A DNA stretch of 64,000 nt from Achromobacter pestifer (GTDB lineage Bacteria > Pseudomonadota > Gammaproteobacteria > Burkholderiales > Burkholderiaceae_B). Positions 41,892 to 50,623 of the stretch are shown here, piece by piece (position 1 is the stretch's first letter; every line of letters starts with the position of its first letter). The notes beneath the pieces are model-generated. The model worked only from the letters and a program-made list of their open reading frames with translations, was not told the origin of the DNA and made no database searches. The DNA is taken from the NCBI RefSeq assembly GCF_902859625.1, contig NZ_CADIJX010000003.1:806001-870000 (forward strand), in the 5' to 3' direction. A program made the translations under genes and the position numbers.

Positions 41892-42479
41892 CTATAGCGG
41901 CCGGAAGGCATACCACGCCATCGCCGGCAGTTCGCGGAAAACGGAGTAGATATCACGCAGTTCAAAGAAGCGCGGGTAGCCGCCGCTGACGTCCACGATG
42001 CCGTGGCGCCGCAACGCCAGCAGGGTACGCGGCACATGGAAATACTGGGTGACGGCCATCGCGCTGACGTAGCCGTGTTCGCGCATGTAGGCACTGGCGT
42101 GGCGGGCCGTGGCCCAGCTGTCCACGCCCGCGCTATCGGTCACGATGCGTTCGGCCGGTACGCCACGCTTGACCAGATAGTCGCGCATGACGGCCGCTTC
42201 GTCGGCGCCGGCCGGGTCCACGCCGCCACTGACGAACACGATCCGGCATTGCGTCGCCGCGTAGCAGTCATAGGCGCGGTCCAGGCGGGCGGCAAGCCGG
42301 CGCGAGGGTTGGCCGTCCGGTTGCACGGTATTGCCCAGCACCACCGCCACGTCGGCGCTGTGCGCGCGCGTGAGCAGACCGGTTGCGGCCAGCGCGGCGG
42401 CGGCCAGCACCACCAGCACGATCAAGATGGCCAGGCATCGTGCCAAGCGGTGTCCAAGGGGGCGGGAAGCGGCGGACAT
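41892..42479 (-). CDS. DUF218/YdcF-SanA-type membrane-anchored protein
   Basis: A 195-residue protein with one N-terminal membrane span (about 12-34) followed by a DUF218 domain: ADVAVVLGNTVQPDGQPSRRL, cited in part as VAVVLGNTVQPDGQPS, RIVFVSGGVDPAGADEA, DSWATARHASAYM and AMAVTQYFHVPRT. Members include SanA and YdcF, linked in E. coli to envelope barrier function without a proven reaction. The ATG at 42479 is preferred over a GTG at 42521. It lies 38 bp upstream of the deacetylase gene on the same strand. Confidence 0.85.
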   Translation of the reverse strand: MSAASRPLGHRLARCLAILIVLVVLAAAALAATGLLTRAHSADVAVVLGNTVQPDGQPSRRLAARLDRAYDCYAATQCRIVFVSGGVDPAGADEAAVMRDYLVKRGVPAERIVTDSAGVDSWATARHASAYMREHGYVSAMAVTQYFHVPRTLLALRRHGIVDVSGGYPRFFELRDIYSVFRELPAMAWYAFRPL

Positions 42480-42541
42480 GGCGTGAAAGATTGTGTTGTA
42501 GGGATGGGAGGCATTCTGCACTACTTGCGGTAGTAGTTTGT

Positions 42542-42560
42542 GGTAATGAGAATCATGATT
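42542..42560. promoter_or_regulatory. Fur-box-like site before fecI (first locus)
   Basis: GGTAATGAGAATCATGATT matches 15 of 19 positions of the Fur consensus by hand comparison; a further TGATAATG follows at once. It lies 42 bp before the sigma-factor ATG, so iron repression of the locus is likely. Confidence 0.65.
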
Positions 42561-42601
42561 GATAATGCGGGCCTCTCCCTACCGCCGAACCGCCGTCGTC
42601 C

Positions 42602-43108
42602 ATGTCTCGCCATCCACCTTCCGACAAAGGCTGGCTCGCCCATTACTGCGAGCTGATCGGGGCGTGGACGCGCCGAGGCGGCAGCCGCCACGATGCTGAG
42701 GACGCCGCGCATGACGTGGTGGCGAATATGTTGCGCAACGGCGATGCGACGGTGCTGGATCCCAAAGCCTATCTCTACGGCGCCAGTCAGAATCGGCTGA
42801 ACGGCGAGATCCGGCGCCAGGCTCGGCGCGATCAGGTCAGCCTGGACGAACTGCCTGATGCGGAGCATCCGGTACAGTCCGATCCGGAGTCTTCGATCCG
42901 CGCGGCGCAATTGGCCGATGCGCTGAAGGCGGCGCTGACCGAGCTGCCAGTGAAATGCCAGCAGGTCTTTTTATGGAACAAGTTGGAGGGCTATACGCAG
43001 GCCGAAATCGCGCAGAAACTCGGCCTGACGCAAAGCACCGTGGAAAAGCACATGAGACGCGCGCTGGCGCATATCCATGACCGGTTGCAAGATCATGCCC
43101 CGCATTGA
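42602..43108 (+). CDS. fecI: FecI-type ECF sigma factor (first locus)
   Basis: A 168-residue iron-starvation sigma factor. Region 2 covers about residues 10-80 (DAEDAAHDVVANMLRN, DPKAYLYGASQNRLNG) and region 4 about 110-165 (ALTELPVKCQQVFLWNKLEGYT, in part LPVKCQQVFLWNKLEGYT, then IAQKLGLTQSTVEKHMRRAL). Released by FecR when the cognate receptor binds a ferri-siderophore, it directs transcription of the receptor gene. Its 3' end overlaps fecR by 14 bp. A Fur-box-like site precedes it. Confidence 0.93.
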   Translation: MSRHPPSDKGWLAHYCELIGAWTRRGGSRHDAEDAAHDVVANMLRNGDATVLDPKAYLYGASQNRLNGEIRRQARRDQVSLDELPDAEHPVQSDPESSIRAAQLADALKAALTELPVKCQQVFLWNKLEGYTQAEIAQKLGLTQSTVEKHMRRALAHIHDRLQDHAPH

Positions 43109-44090
43109 TCCTCGGCCCGATTCGCCCCGAGACCAGGCTGTGTACTGGTTCTCGCGCTTGCGCCTGGGCACGCTGGATGCCAACGCGTGTCAGGAGCGCG
43201 ACGCCTGGCTGGCAGCCGACCCCGAGCATCAACGCCAATACGATTCCGTGGAATCGTCCTGGCGGGTGGCGGATACGGTGCCGCCAGCGCAGTTGCGCGA
43301 TCTGCTGGCGCAAACCGCGCTCGTCGCCGAGGTGGGGCCCGCGCGCACGGGACGCCGCCGGTTCGCATTGGGATTGACCGCCGCCTGTGCGTTGACGGTA
43401 GCCGCAGGCGTGATCGGTCCCCGCGTGTGGGAGCGCGGTGCGGACTACGCGCAGACGCTGACCACCGCGAGGGGGGAACGCAGCCGTATCGTGTTGCCCG
43501 ACGGCTCCTTGCTGGAACTGAATACGGATACGCAGGCTACGGTCGCCCTGTACCCGGACAGGCGCGAAGTGTTGCTGCTTGCCGGGGAGATCCTTTTCAC
43601 GGTCAGCCCGGACGCCGCCCGCCCGTTCATTGTCCAGGCGGGCCAGGCGCAGGTGCGCGTGACCGGTACCCGATTCAACGTGCGCCGCCATGGCGATGCC
43701 GTGGCGCTGGCGGTGGAAGAGGGCAGCGTAGCCTTCTCGGCCGGTTCGTGGTGGAACCGGACGACACGCAATCTGACAGCAGGTTATGTGCTGCGGCATG
43801 CGCCGGGCGAGGCCGTGGAGACTCCGCATCAGGAAAACGTGGCGGCGATCACCGCCTGGCAACGCGGCCGGCTGGTATTTCGCGACACGCCGTTGTCTCA
43901 GGTGGTGAGCGAACTGAACCGCTATTTGCGCGACCCGCTGCGGATCGACGACAAGCGCTTGTCGCAACTGCGCGTGGCGGGGACCTTGCCCATCGACGAA
44001 CCGGAGGCCGTGTTGGCTGTGCTGCCGCAGATCGCGCCGGTGATCGTGATGTACCCGGCAGACGGTGGCAGGGTGCTGGCGCCGCGCTGA
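43095..44090 (+). CDS. fecR: FecR-type anti-sigma regulator (first locus)
   Basis: A 331-residue inner-membrane anti-sigma factor. The N-terminal cytoplasmic domain (DQAVYWFSRLRLGTLDANACQE, in part AVYWFSRLRLGTLDANA) has the DUF4880 pattern with WLAADPEHQRQYD; a membrane span lies near residues 90-108; the periplasmic FecR domain includes TTARGERSRIVLPDGSLLEL and ARPFIVQAGQAQVRVTGTRF; a C-terminal STN-like domain interacts with the receptor's signalling domain. The ATG at 43095 overlaps fecI by 14 bp. Confidence 0.93.
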   Translation: MPRIDPRPDSPRDQAVYWFSRLRLGTLDANACQERDAWLAADPEHQRQYDSVESSWRVADTVPPAQLRDLLAQTALVAEVGPARTGRRRFALGLTAACALTVAAGVIGPRVWERGADYAQTLTTARGERSRIVLPDGSLLELNTDTQATVALYPDRREVLLLAGEILFTVSPDAARPFIVQAGQAQVRVTGTRFNVRRHGDAVALAVEEGSVAFSAGSWWNRTTRNLTAGYVLRHAPGEAVETPHQENVAAITAWQRGRLVFRDTPLSQVVSELNRYLRDPLRIDDKRLSQLRVAGTLPIDEPEAVLAVLPQIAPVIVMYPADGGRVLAPR

Positions 44091-44109
44091 ATTATTTTGT
44101 TTCAAATAT

Positions 44110-44128
44110 CATAGCGAGAATCATTCCG
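44110..44128. promoter_or_regulatory. Weak Fur-box-like site upstream of the first TonB receptor gene
   Basis: CATAGCGAGAATCATTCCG matches 12 of 19 Fur consensus positions, with an uninterrupted AATCATT core. It lies in the 174-bp gap between fecR and the receptor gene, which is otherwise free of coding signal and should also contain the FecI-dependent promoter. Confidence 0.35.
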
Positions 44129-44264
44129 GAATTTTGCCGGTCGTGGCGTCTATCCCTAGACGGGGTGTGTTCACGTAAGTCGATCTCGACCCTGGAAGCA
44201 ACCTTTGGCCAAGGGTGTCGGGCGCAAATCGCGCGGGCAGTTGTACTGGAATTTTTCTCTCATC

Positions 44265-46634
44265 ATGGACAAGCAAGTGAATTCGCGCGCCTCGGCTGCG
44301 CGCAAGGGCGTATGGAACGGCGGGGGTGCCCGCTGGCATGCGCTCGCAGTCACCTTGGTGCTGGCCTGCACGGCGCCGGCCATCACCATGGCGCAGACCG
44401 CGTCGATGCAGATCAGCATTACCGCGCAGCCCTTGGGCGATGCACTGATCCAACTGGGCGAGCAAGCGGAACTGGTGATCTTCTATTTGCCGGAAACGGT
44501 GCGCGGGCGCAATGCACCTGCGGTGATGGGGCGTCTCACGCCGGATGACGCGCTGCGTTCGTTGTTGGCCGGGTCCGGCATTGCCTTCAAGCGCGACGGG
44601 CGCAATGTGTCGCTGAGCTTGCCTTCGTCTGCTGGCGCCACGGAGTTGGAGCCCGTGACGGTGCGCGGCGTGGCTGTCGGCACGGCCGACAGTTATGTCG
44701 CGCTGCGCAGCGCCAGCGGCAAGCTGGATGTGCCGCTGATCGAAACGCCACGTTCGGTGTCGATCGTGACGCAGGAGCAGATCAAGATGCAGGCGCCAAG
44801 AAGCCTGGAGGCTGCGCTGTCCTACACGCCGGGCGTGCAGACTGAAGTGTCGGGCTCAAGCGACGTGCGCATGGTTGGCGCAGTGATCCGTGGTTTCAGC
44901 GATGGCAGCGCCTATTACAAGGACGGCTTGAAGCAGTTGTCCGCCGGCACATATGGGTCGTGGAACGACAACCTGGAAGACCTGGACAGTATCGAAGTGC
45001 TGAAGGGGCCTGCGTCGGTGTTGTTCGGACAGGGACGCCCGGGCGGCGTGATCAACGTGGTGTCCAAGCGTCCCACGGCGGACCATGTCAATAGCGTGGG
45101 CGTCAGCTATGGCACGTACAACCGCCGCCAGCTGACGGCCGATCTGGGCGGCGCGTTCGATGCGAACGACAAGGTGCTGTATCGGCTGAACGTGACGGGC
45201 CGCAAGGCCGACGGGCGCACCGACGGGTCGCGTGACGATCGCATTTCCGTTTCACCGACAGTGCTGTGGAATCTGAGCAATCAGACTCGCCTGACGGTGC
45301 TGGGAACCTACTCCAAGGAGCGCGGCACCCCCAAGAGCTGGTGGCCGAACTTGTTCACGTATTCGGAGATCGAAGACCTTCCGATGCATCGCACGGCTGG
45401 TGATCCCGATTTCGACCGTTTCGATCGGAACACGAAGTCGATCGGCTATGCCTTCGAGCATGACACCGGCAACGGCTGGCGTTTGCGCCAGAATCTTCGC
45501 TATTCGGAAATCGACATCGACTACCGGCATATCTATGCCATGGCGCTGCTGGACGATAAACGCACTGTCACGCGAGGCAGCCTTGCCCAGCGCACCCACG
45601 GCCAGACGCTGGCGGTGGATAGCCGCGCGTCCAAGGACTTGGTCTGGGCAGGCGTGCAGCATACGTTTTCGGTGGGCGTGGACTACACGCGCTATCAGGA
45701 AGACACGGGCATGGGCTATGGCTGGGACGTGCCCAATCTGGATATCTACGCGCCGGTCTATGGGCAGCATATTGATGTGCCGGAGATGGACCAATCACAA
45801 AGCAATCTGAAGCAGACTGGCATCTATACGCTGAATCAGCTGAAATGGAATCGTTGGGTCGCCAATGTCAGCTTGCGCCGCGATTTCGCAACGACCCGGC
45901 AGAGCAGCACGGCGCAGCCTCAGATCAAGGATTCCGCGACAACCGGAAGCGCGGGGTTGTTGTACTTGTTCGATAGCGGGTTTGCCCCCTATGTCAGCTA
46001 CTCCACCGCGTTTGACCCGATCACCGGCATGCAGTCTGATGGCAGTGCGTTCAAACCGCGCGAAGGCAAGCAATATGAAGCCGGGCTGAAGTATCAGCCG
46101 CCCGGCACCGATGCCCTGTTCACGGCGGCGGTCTTCGATATTCGCCAGACCAACGTCACGACGCAGGATCCGGATCATCCAGGTTTCAGCGTGCAGACGG
46201 GCGAAGTGCGTTCAACGGGACTGGAACTGGAAGCCAAGTTCCCATTGACCCGTGAGTTGCGCGTGATGGCGGGGTATGCCTATGTGGATCCTCGCACGAC
46301 GAAAAGCAACCGGCCGGGCGAGGTTGGCCGCCAGACGTCGCAGACCGCGCGCCAGACCGCCAGTTTGTGGCTGGACTATCGTCCTCGGCAAATCCAGGGC
46401 CTGTCGCTGGGCGGCGGTGTGCGCTATCGCGGCGAGGCGCCGCTGAACACCGCGGCTGACGGCTCCACGCCCTACAACTCCGCCTTCACGCTGGCGGATA
46501 TGGCCATCGCTTACGAGACGCCCCGTTACCGCATTGCGTTGAACATCAACAACGTGTTCGACAAGCGCTACTACACGTATACGTTCCGCGGCATGGAGCG
46601 CGAAACGATGCTGAGCTTGAACTATTACTGGTGA
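44265..46634 (+). CDS. TonB-dependent siderophore receptor with signalling domain (first locus)
   Basis: A 789-residue outer-membrane receptor. A long signal peptide (to about residue 44, ending ITMAQ) is followed by an STN signalling domain (about 50-115, with SITAQPLGDALIQLGEQ and LLAGSGIAF), a plug domain (about 160-270, with VSIVTQEQIKMQ and LKGPASVLFGQGRPGGVINVVSK, in part GPASVLFGQGRPGGVINVVS) and a 22-strand barrel ending LNYYW. The STN domain marks it as a transducing receptor for the FecI/FecR pair directly upstream. It matches ferri-siderophore (FhuE/FpvA-like) rather than citrate receptors, but the ligand is not predictable. Confidence 0.93.
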   Translation: MDKQVNSRASAARKGVWNGGGARWHALAVTLVLACTAPAITMAQTASMQISITAQPLGDALIQLGEQAELVIFYLPETVRGRNAPAVMGRLTPDDALRSLLAGSGIAFKRDGRNVSLSLPSSAGATELEPVTVRGVAVGTADSYVALRSASGKLDVPLIETPRSVSIVTQEQIKMQAPRSLEAALSYTPGVQTEVSGSSDVRMVGAVIRGFSDGSAYYKDGLKQLSAGTYGSWNDNLEDLDSIEVLKGPASVLFGQGRPGGVINVVSKRPTADHVNSVGVSYGTYNRRQLTADLGGAFDANDKVLYRLNVTGRKADGRTDGSRDDRISVSPTVLWNLSNQTRLTVLGTYSKERGTPKSWWPNLFTYSEIEDLPMHRTAGDPDFDRFDRNTKSIGYAFEHDTGNGWRLRQNLRYSEIDIDYRHIYAMALLDDKRTVTRGSLAQRTHGQTLAVDSRASKDLVWAGVQHTFSVGVDYTRYQEDTGMGYGWDVPNLDIYAPVYGQHIDVPEMDQSQSNLKQTGIYTLNQLKWNRWVANVSLRRDFATTRQSSTAQPQIKDSATTGSAGLLYLFDSGFAPYVSYSTAFDPITGMQSDGSAFKPREGKQYEAGLKYQPPGTDALFTAAVFDIRQTNVTTQDPDHPGFSVQTGEVRSTGLELEAKFPLTRELRVMAGYAYVDPRTTKSNRPGEVGRQTSQTARQTASLWLDYRPRQIQGLSLGGGVRYRGEAPLNTAADGSTPYNSAFTLADMAIAYETPRYRIALNINNVFDKRYYTYTFRGMERETMLSLNYYW

Positions 46635-46637
46635 AGC

Positions 46638-47930
46638 CTAGTCGTCCCTAGCGGCTCGCTTCGGGAACGGAAAGTCGAATCGGACTTCGTTCGAGTAGAC
46701 CGGCCGGGCAAGGCCGGCCGGGTCGGTCACGACGACCGCTGCCCGGTACTTGCCAGGCGCCAGGTCGGGTACCAGCCGCACGTAGCCGTAGCCATTGTCG
46801 TTGACCATGTAGGCGAAGGTGCCGTCTTCGTCCTTGCGCCAGACGATCGGGTCGTCCGCCCAGCCGACCACGGAATCCTTGCCGGGCGTGTCGGGCGGGC
46901 TCAGGGTGACGGCATCACGCGCGTACAGCGGATGGGTGATGCGATCGCCGCGGGCGTTGATCAGCAGCAGCCAGATGCGGGGAGAGGCCAGGGTGACGGC
47001 TTCCGTGCCCCGATTGTCCAGCCGCACGGTGTAGCGGCCGCCCGATTCGTCGTCCCAATCACCCAGGTAGTTGAATAGCGTCAGATCCAGCCCGTCCGCT
47101 GACGGGGGGCTGGCTTGGTACTGATATTTGTCCACACGCAGATCGCTGTAACGCACCCACTTGATCACGTCGCCGCCGGCCGTCTTGCTGGCGTATCGGA
47201 CTTGCAGCCAGCCGTGCGGGCGCAGCGCGATGACGGCAAGCGCTTCGCCTTCGGCGGCAGTCATGGACGGGGGGCTGTTGACGTCGGGGGCGTCGTATAA
47301 ATCCAGCTTGCTGACGGGCACGGTGCCGCTGTCCAGCGGAGAGCCGTCGCCGTTGATGTCGATGCGGTCGATCGTGCCGTCTTCGCGGAAGTGGTAGGTC
47401 AGTTCGGCCGGTTCGTTTTCCAGGCCGAACAGCGCTTGCGTTGACCACGTGGTTGCACGGACGGTGCCGTCGGCGCGCAGGACATATTCCTCGGCGCCGT
47501 TGCTGGCGGCGCCGAAGCGGCACCCCACGCTGATGGCGGCGTGCTTTGGGGCGATGACCGGATTGACGAACTGGTGGCAGGGGCTGTCCTGGCCAGGATG
47601 CTGGATTTCCTGGAACGTGCCGTCCTTGGGCCGATACAGGAACAAACGCGCGAATATCTGCGAACTGCCGCCGCTTTGGCCCAGGATCAGGTCAAGGTAG
47701 CCGTCGTGGTCGATATCCACCGATTCGACTTGGTCGATCGCGTCGTCATCGAAGGCGCCCAGCCGTTGCACGGGGCCGTTGCCCACGCGCACCGTGACGT
47801 GCTGCTCCGGGCCGTCGCTGATGCTGACGACCGCTGGCAGGCCGTCCCTGATGGGGTAGGCAATGTCGCGCGCCTGGGCAGTCTGTCCCAGCGCGGCCAA
47901 TGCGGCCGCAAGCAGAATTCCTTTGAACAC
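46638..47930 (-). CDS. Secreted FG-GAP/VCBS-like protein
   Basis: A 430-residue exported protein of unknown role. The start is GTG at 47930 with GAGGA upstream; the signal covers residues 1-20 (ending GQTAQA). The region about 45-95 resembles an FG-GAP/VCBS repeat, with the calcium-loop-like VDIDHDGYLDLILGQSGG and IFARLFLYRPKDGTFQE; a second acidic loop, IDINGDGSPLDSG, lies near 195. The C-terminal 150 residues look like an immunoglobulin-type beta domain (RYTVRLDNRGTEAVTLASPR). It is convergent with the receptor gene, 3 bp away, so a shared regulation with iron uptake is not implied. Confidence 0.8.
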   Translation of the reverse strand: MFKGILLAAALAALGQTAQARDIAYPIRDGLPAVVSISDGPEQHVTVRVGNGPVQRLGAFDDDAIDQVESVDIDHDGYLDLILGQSGGSSQIFARLFLYRPKDGTFQEIQHPGQDSPCHQFVNPVIAPKHAAISVGCRFGAASNGAEEYVLRADGTVRATTWSTQALFGLENEPAELTYHFREDGTIDRIDINGDGSPLDSGTVPVSKLDLYDAPDVNSPPSMTAAEGEALAVIALRPHGWLQVRYASKTAGGDVIKWVRYSDLRVDKYQYQASPPSADGLDLTLFNYLGDWDDESGGRYTVRLDNRGTEAVTLASPRIWLLLINARGDRITHPLYARDAVTLSPPDTPGKDSVVGWADDPIVWRKDEDGTFAYMVNDNGYGYVRLVPDLAPGKYRAAVVVTDPAGLARPVYSNEVRFDFPFPKRAARDD

Positions 47931-48068
47931 CCGCGTCCTCGCATTGAATTTGTGGGGGCAACTATATCGCAGTGTGCTGCGGGTAAACGATCAGTGCGTG
48001 ACGCCGGGCCGTGCTTCATCCTGGGTAGGGTAAATTGACTGCTGTGTTGGCGCGGCCCTTCGTTATCC

Positions 48069-48470
48069 ATGAACTTTCCCTTTCCCATCCGCCAGGAATG
48101 TCCCCCCGGCGCCTGTAGTTGCGACCGGGACCGGCTGCTGGCCGATCCCGTCGCGGACGTGCGCATCCTGAAGCTGACGAAGGAAGAGGAAAGGCGCCTG
48201 GTCGCGCGGCTGGAGAACATCACCAGCCTGGATGACCTGCGGGCCATGCAGGGACGTATCGAGGCGCAACTGGGCATCGTGATCCGCATCACGCCCAGCG
48301 ACAACGAAGTGCGTACCTCGCGCGGTATCGCGATCCAGCTGGAGGATGCGCCGGGCCTGTGCCGCAAGACGCGCTCCGCGCTGCCTGCCGCCATTCGTCG
48401 GGGCTTCGACAACAAGCCAGAGATCGTCTATGCGCTCTTGAACGAGCGCGACCTGCTGAGCGGCACTTGA
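48069..48470 (+). CDS. Conserved-looking hypothetical protein, Cys-rich N-terminus
   Basis: A 133-residue cytoplasmic protein that I cannot assign. Its N-terminus holds three close cysteines (QECPPGACSCDRD, residues 9-21), followed by a charged helix (ILKLTKEEERRLVARLENITSL, in part TKEEERRLVARLENITSL) and a short alpha/beta part with QLGIVIRITPSDNEVRTSRG and a fourth cysteine in APGLCRKTRSALPAAIRRGF. The cysteines could bind metal or a cluster. Codon use fits the genome and the start is an ATG at 48069. It ends exactly where the convergent gene ends. Confidence 0.75.
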   Translation: MNFPFPIRQECPPGACSCDRDRLLADPVADVRILKLTKEEERRLVARLENITSLDDLRAMQGRIEAQLGIVIRITPSDNEVRTSRGIAIQLEDAPGLCRKTRSALPAAIRRGFDNKPEIVYALLNERDLLSGT

Positions 48471-49088
48471 TCAGGATTTCTTGCCGGGTTCCCGGCAGGG
48501 CGCCAGCGGCACGACGGCGGATGGCGTGCGGCCGGCTTCCGGCCGGGTGGCGGGTTTCTTGCCGCTGCGCACTGGGTAGGACAGCAGCACGGCGCTGCCG
48601 GCTTCCAGCTTGAGCGAGGTGGCCGAGCCGTAGGCCACGGTCCAGCCGCGCACCGCCAGTGGCGCCAGCGTGTATTGCAGGGCCGAACCGGGCGAGACGT
48701 GCGCGACCTTGCCCGCGAACAGCTCGTGCTGAGGCGTTTCCGTTCCATGGGCGGTGGTGTAGGTCACGATGCTATCCAGCGCGGCCGATTCCTCATGGCG
48801 AGCCAGGATGGCGGTTTTGTATTTGCCGGGGGGAATGTCCGCCAGGCTGACGGTCAGGCGGTCGGTTGCCTGGCCGCCCGCGTCCAGGCGTACGCCGGTG
48901 ACATCGACGCGCGTCAAGGGCTCTGCGCCCGTATTGCGCACGCGCACGCTGTATTGCCCCGAGGTGCCCGTCACCGTGCAGACTTCCACGCCGGAGGGGC
49001 TGGGAGCCGCTTGCGCGGGCGCCATGGCGCCTGTGGATAGCAGGGTTGCCAAGGACAAGGTCAGGGCTGGAACAGATCGGGGGGCCAC
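48471..49088 (-). CDS. Secreted hypothetical protein
   Basis: A 205-residue exported protein without a recognisable family. GTG at 49088 with AGGAG six bases upstream; the signal covers residues about 1-27 (ending PAQA). The mature part is beta-rich (GQYSVRVRNTGAEPLTRVDV, SLADIPPGKYKTAIL) in the manner of an immunoglobulin-like or DUF11-type domain, then a Pro/Arg-rich tail ending PGKKS with a second cysteine near the end. It shares the phrase-like pattern of NTGAEPLT...PPGKY with the C-terminal domain of the FG-GAP-like protein at 46638-47930, so the two may be distantly related. Confidence 0.7.
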   Translation of the reverse strand: MAPRSVPALTLSLATLLSTGAMAPAQAAPSPSGVEVCTVTGTSGQYSVRVRNTGAEPLTRVDVTGVRLDAGGQATDRLTVSLADIPPGKYKTAILARHEESAALDSIVTYTTAHGTETPQHELFAGKVAHVSPGSALQYTLAPLAVRGWTVAYGSATSLKLEAGSAVLLSYPVRSGKKPATRPEAGRTPSAVVPLAPCREPGKKS

Positions 49089-49139
49089 GGCACGCTCCTG
49101 GTGGGAGGCAGCGTGCCGGGTGGCGCGATGCCCGCCTTA

Positions 49140-49541
49140 TTACACCACTTGGCGGCCCGGCGCTTCGGCGGCCTGCTGACGTTTGCCCGCCAGCCAGCTC
49201 AAGACCAGCGCCAGGACCAGCAGGCCAACGATGATGAAGGCCCAGACGATCCAGCCCAGCACCGAAATCAGCGTGCCCAGGCTACCGGCCACGGGCAGGA
49301 TCTGGTTCAGCCCCTGAGCGGCCCACACCAGGCCGCCTTGCAGGGATTGCAGCCAGGCCGGATCGACCCAGCCGGCAGCCCAGGCGGGCGCGACCCATTG
49401 GGACGTATCCAGCGCGGCGCCCGGCACCTGTGCCGTGGCGATGGTTGCCAGAACCCAGTCGGTCAGTTGCAAGGTCAGCGCCACCAGCCCGGTCCAGAGT
49501 GCGGCAAGCACGGCAAAAGCGAGCCAGATGAATTTTTTCAT
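49140..49541 (-). CDS. Small inner-membrane protein
   Basis: A 133-residue protein with an N-terminal hydrophobic segment (MKKFIWLAFAVLAALWTGLV, about 4-27) that may be an anchor or signal, a middle part rich in Trp and Ala (WVAPAWAAGWVDPAWLQSL), a second span at about 90-115 (LISVLGWIVWAFIIVGLLVL) and a short charged tail. No family recognised. It lies 51 bp upstream of the secreted hypothetical gene on the same strand and downstream of the NhaR-like regulator on the same strand. Confidence 0.75.
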   Translation of the reverse strand: MKKFIWLAFAVLAALWTGLVALTLQLTDWVLATIATAQVPGAALDTSQWVAPAWAAGWVDPAWLQSLQGGLVWAAQGLNQILPVAGSLGTLISVLGWIVWAFIIVGLLVLALVLSWLAGKRQQAAEAPGRQVV

Positions 49542-49623
49542 TGCAGTGGTACTCCGATTTCAAAAGAGGGTCCACGATAAAGCAGATTCTATTTCTGAAA
49601 AACCAGAGTGGTTGTGACAAACA

Positions 49624-50520
49624 TTAAGAAAAAACCGAAGTCTTGGCATGTGCCAGCACCGCCTGGACCAGCGGATGGTGTTGGCCGCGGCGGTTGCGGA
49701 TGGCGTGGATTTCCTCGTGCACGTCATCGCATCGGGCCAGGGGGCGCAAACCGCGCAGCAAGCCGATGTCGTCCCCACCCAGCCGGCTGAGCGGAAAGAC
49801 GCCCAGGCCCCGGGCGGCAAACACCGACATCAGCGCGCTGTCCTCGAACTCGCCCACGACGTTCGGAAACACGCCTTGTTCGCTGAACCAGCGGTCCAGC
49901 GTCTGGCGCAGCACGGAGTGCCCCGTGGGCAGCAATACGGGCAGGCGCTCCAGACAACGGGGAAAGTCCAGCGTATCGGACTTGCGCACCAGCCGCGCCG
50001 GGCCGTACCAGTCCACGGGCGAGGACACCAGACGGTCGCTGGTGAGCCGCAGGTTGGGGTTGGCGGGTGCGCCCTGGCCGGCCAGCACCAGGTCCAGGTG
50101 GTGCTGGGCCAGTTCACCCAGCAGTTCCTCAACCTCGCCTTCGTGGCAGGTCAGGCGCAGGTCGGGGGTGTCCAGCACGGGGCCGAGCAAGGCGTGCGCC
50201 GCCAGCTTGGAAATGCCGTCCGACAAACCCACGGACAGCCGGATGACGGGCTTGGTGGCTGCCGCGCGCACTTCTTGCGGCAGCACATGGCCGATCTGGA
50301 AGATCTCTTCGGCCCGGGCGAAAGCGGCCTTGCCGGCGTCGGTCAACGCCACGCCCCGGCCGGCGGGCTTGAGCAGTTGGTGGCCCAGATTCTTTTCCAA
50401 TTCACGCACTTGGGCGCTGATGGTCTGAATGGCCATGTCCAGCCGTTCGGCGGCACGTGAAAAGCCGCCTTCCTTGGCGACCATCCAGAAATAGTACAGA
50501 TGGCGATAGTTCAGCATCAT
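49624..50520 (-). CDS. nhaR: NhaR-like LysR-family regulator
   Basis: A 298-residue LysR protein that resembles NhaR, the sodium- and pH-responsive activator of nhaA: LNYRHLYYFWMVAKEGGFSRAA (in part NYRHLYYFWMVAKEGGF), QTISAQVRELEKNLG, LGELAQHHLDLVLAG and VVGEFEDSALMSVFAARGLG are close to the E. coli protein. The start is one of two adjacent ATGs (50520 or 50517). It is divergent from a TerC-family gene, 103 bp away, rather than from an nhaA gene, so its target may be that gene. NhaR function is inferred from similarity only. Confidence 0.82.
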   Translation of the reverse strand: MMLNYRHLYYFWMVAKEGGFSRAAERLDMAIQTISAQVRELEKNLGHQLLKPAGRGVALTDAGKAAFARAEEIFQIGHVLPQEVRAAATKPVIRLSVGLSDGISKLAAHALLGPVLDTPDLRLTCHEGEVEELLGELAQHHLDLVLAGQGAPANPNLRLTSDRLVSSPVDWYGPARLVRKSDTLDFPRCLERLPVLLPTGHSVLRQTLDRWFSEQGVFPNVVGEFEDSALMSVFAARGLGVFPLSRLGGDDIGLLRGLRPLARCDDVHEEIHAIRNRRGQHHPLVQAVLAHAKTSVFS

Positions 50521-50623
50521 TGCGCTCACTTCGGTTTTTTCGAACCTTAACTCACTTTCAGGCTGATTTCTCCATTTTGCCAAGATCTGGATCATGAGTG
50601 CCTTCGAACACAGCGGGGCATTC

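Noticed and set aside
42520-42537. ACTACT-N6-AGTAGT inverted repeat upstream of the DUF218 gene
   Set aside because: Short, without T-run or promoter link; the nearby Fur-like site explains the regulatory region better.
50521-50623. A manganese riboswitch (yybP-ykoY) before the TerC-family gene
   Set aside because: The gap is only 103 bp and shared with a divergent gene; I could not fit the conserved helices.
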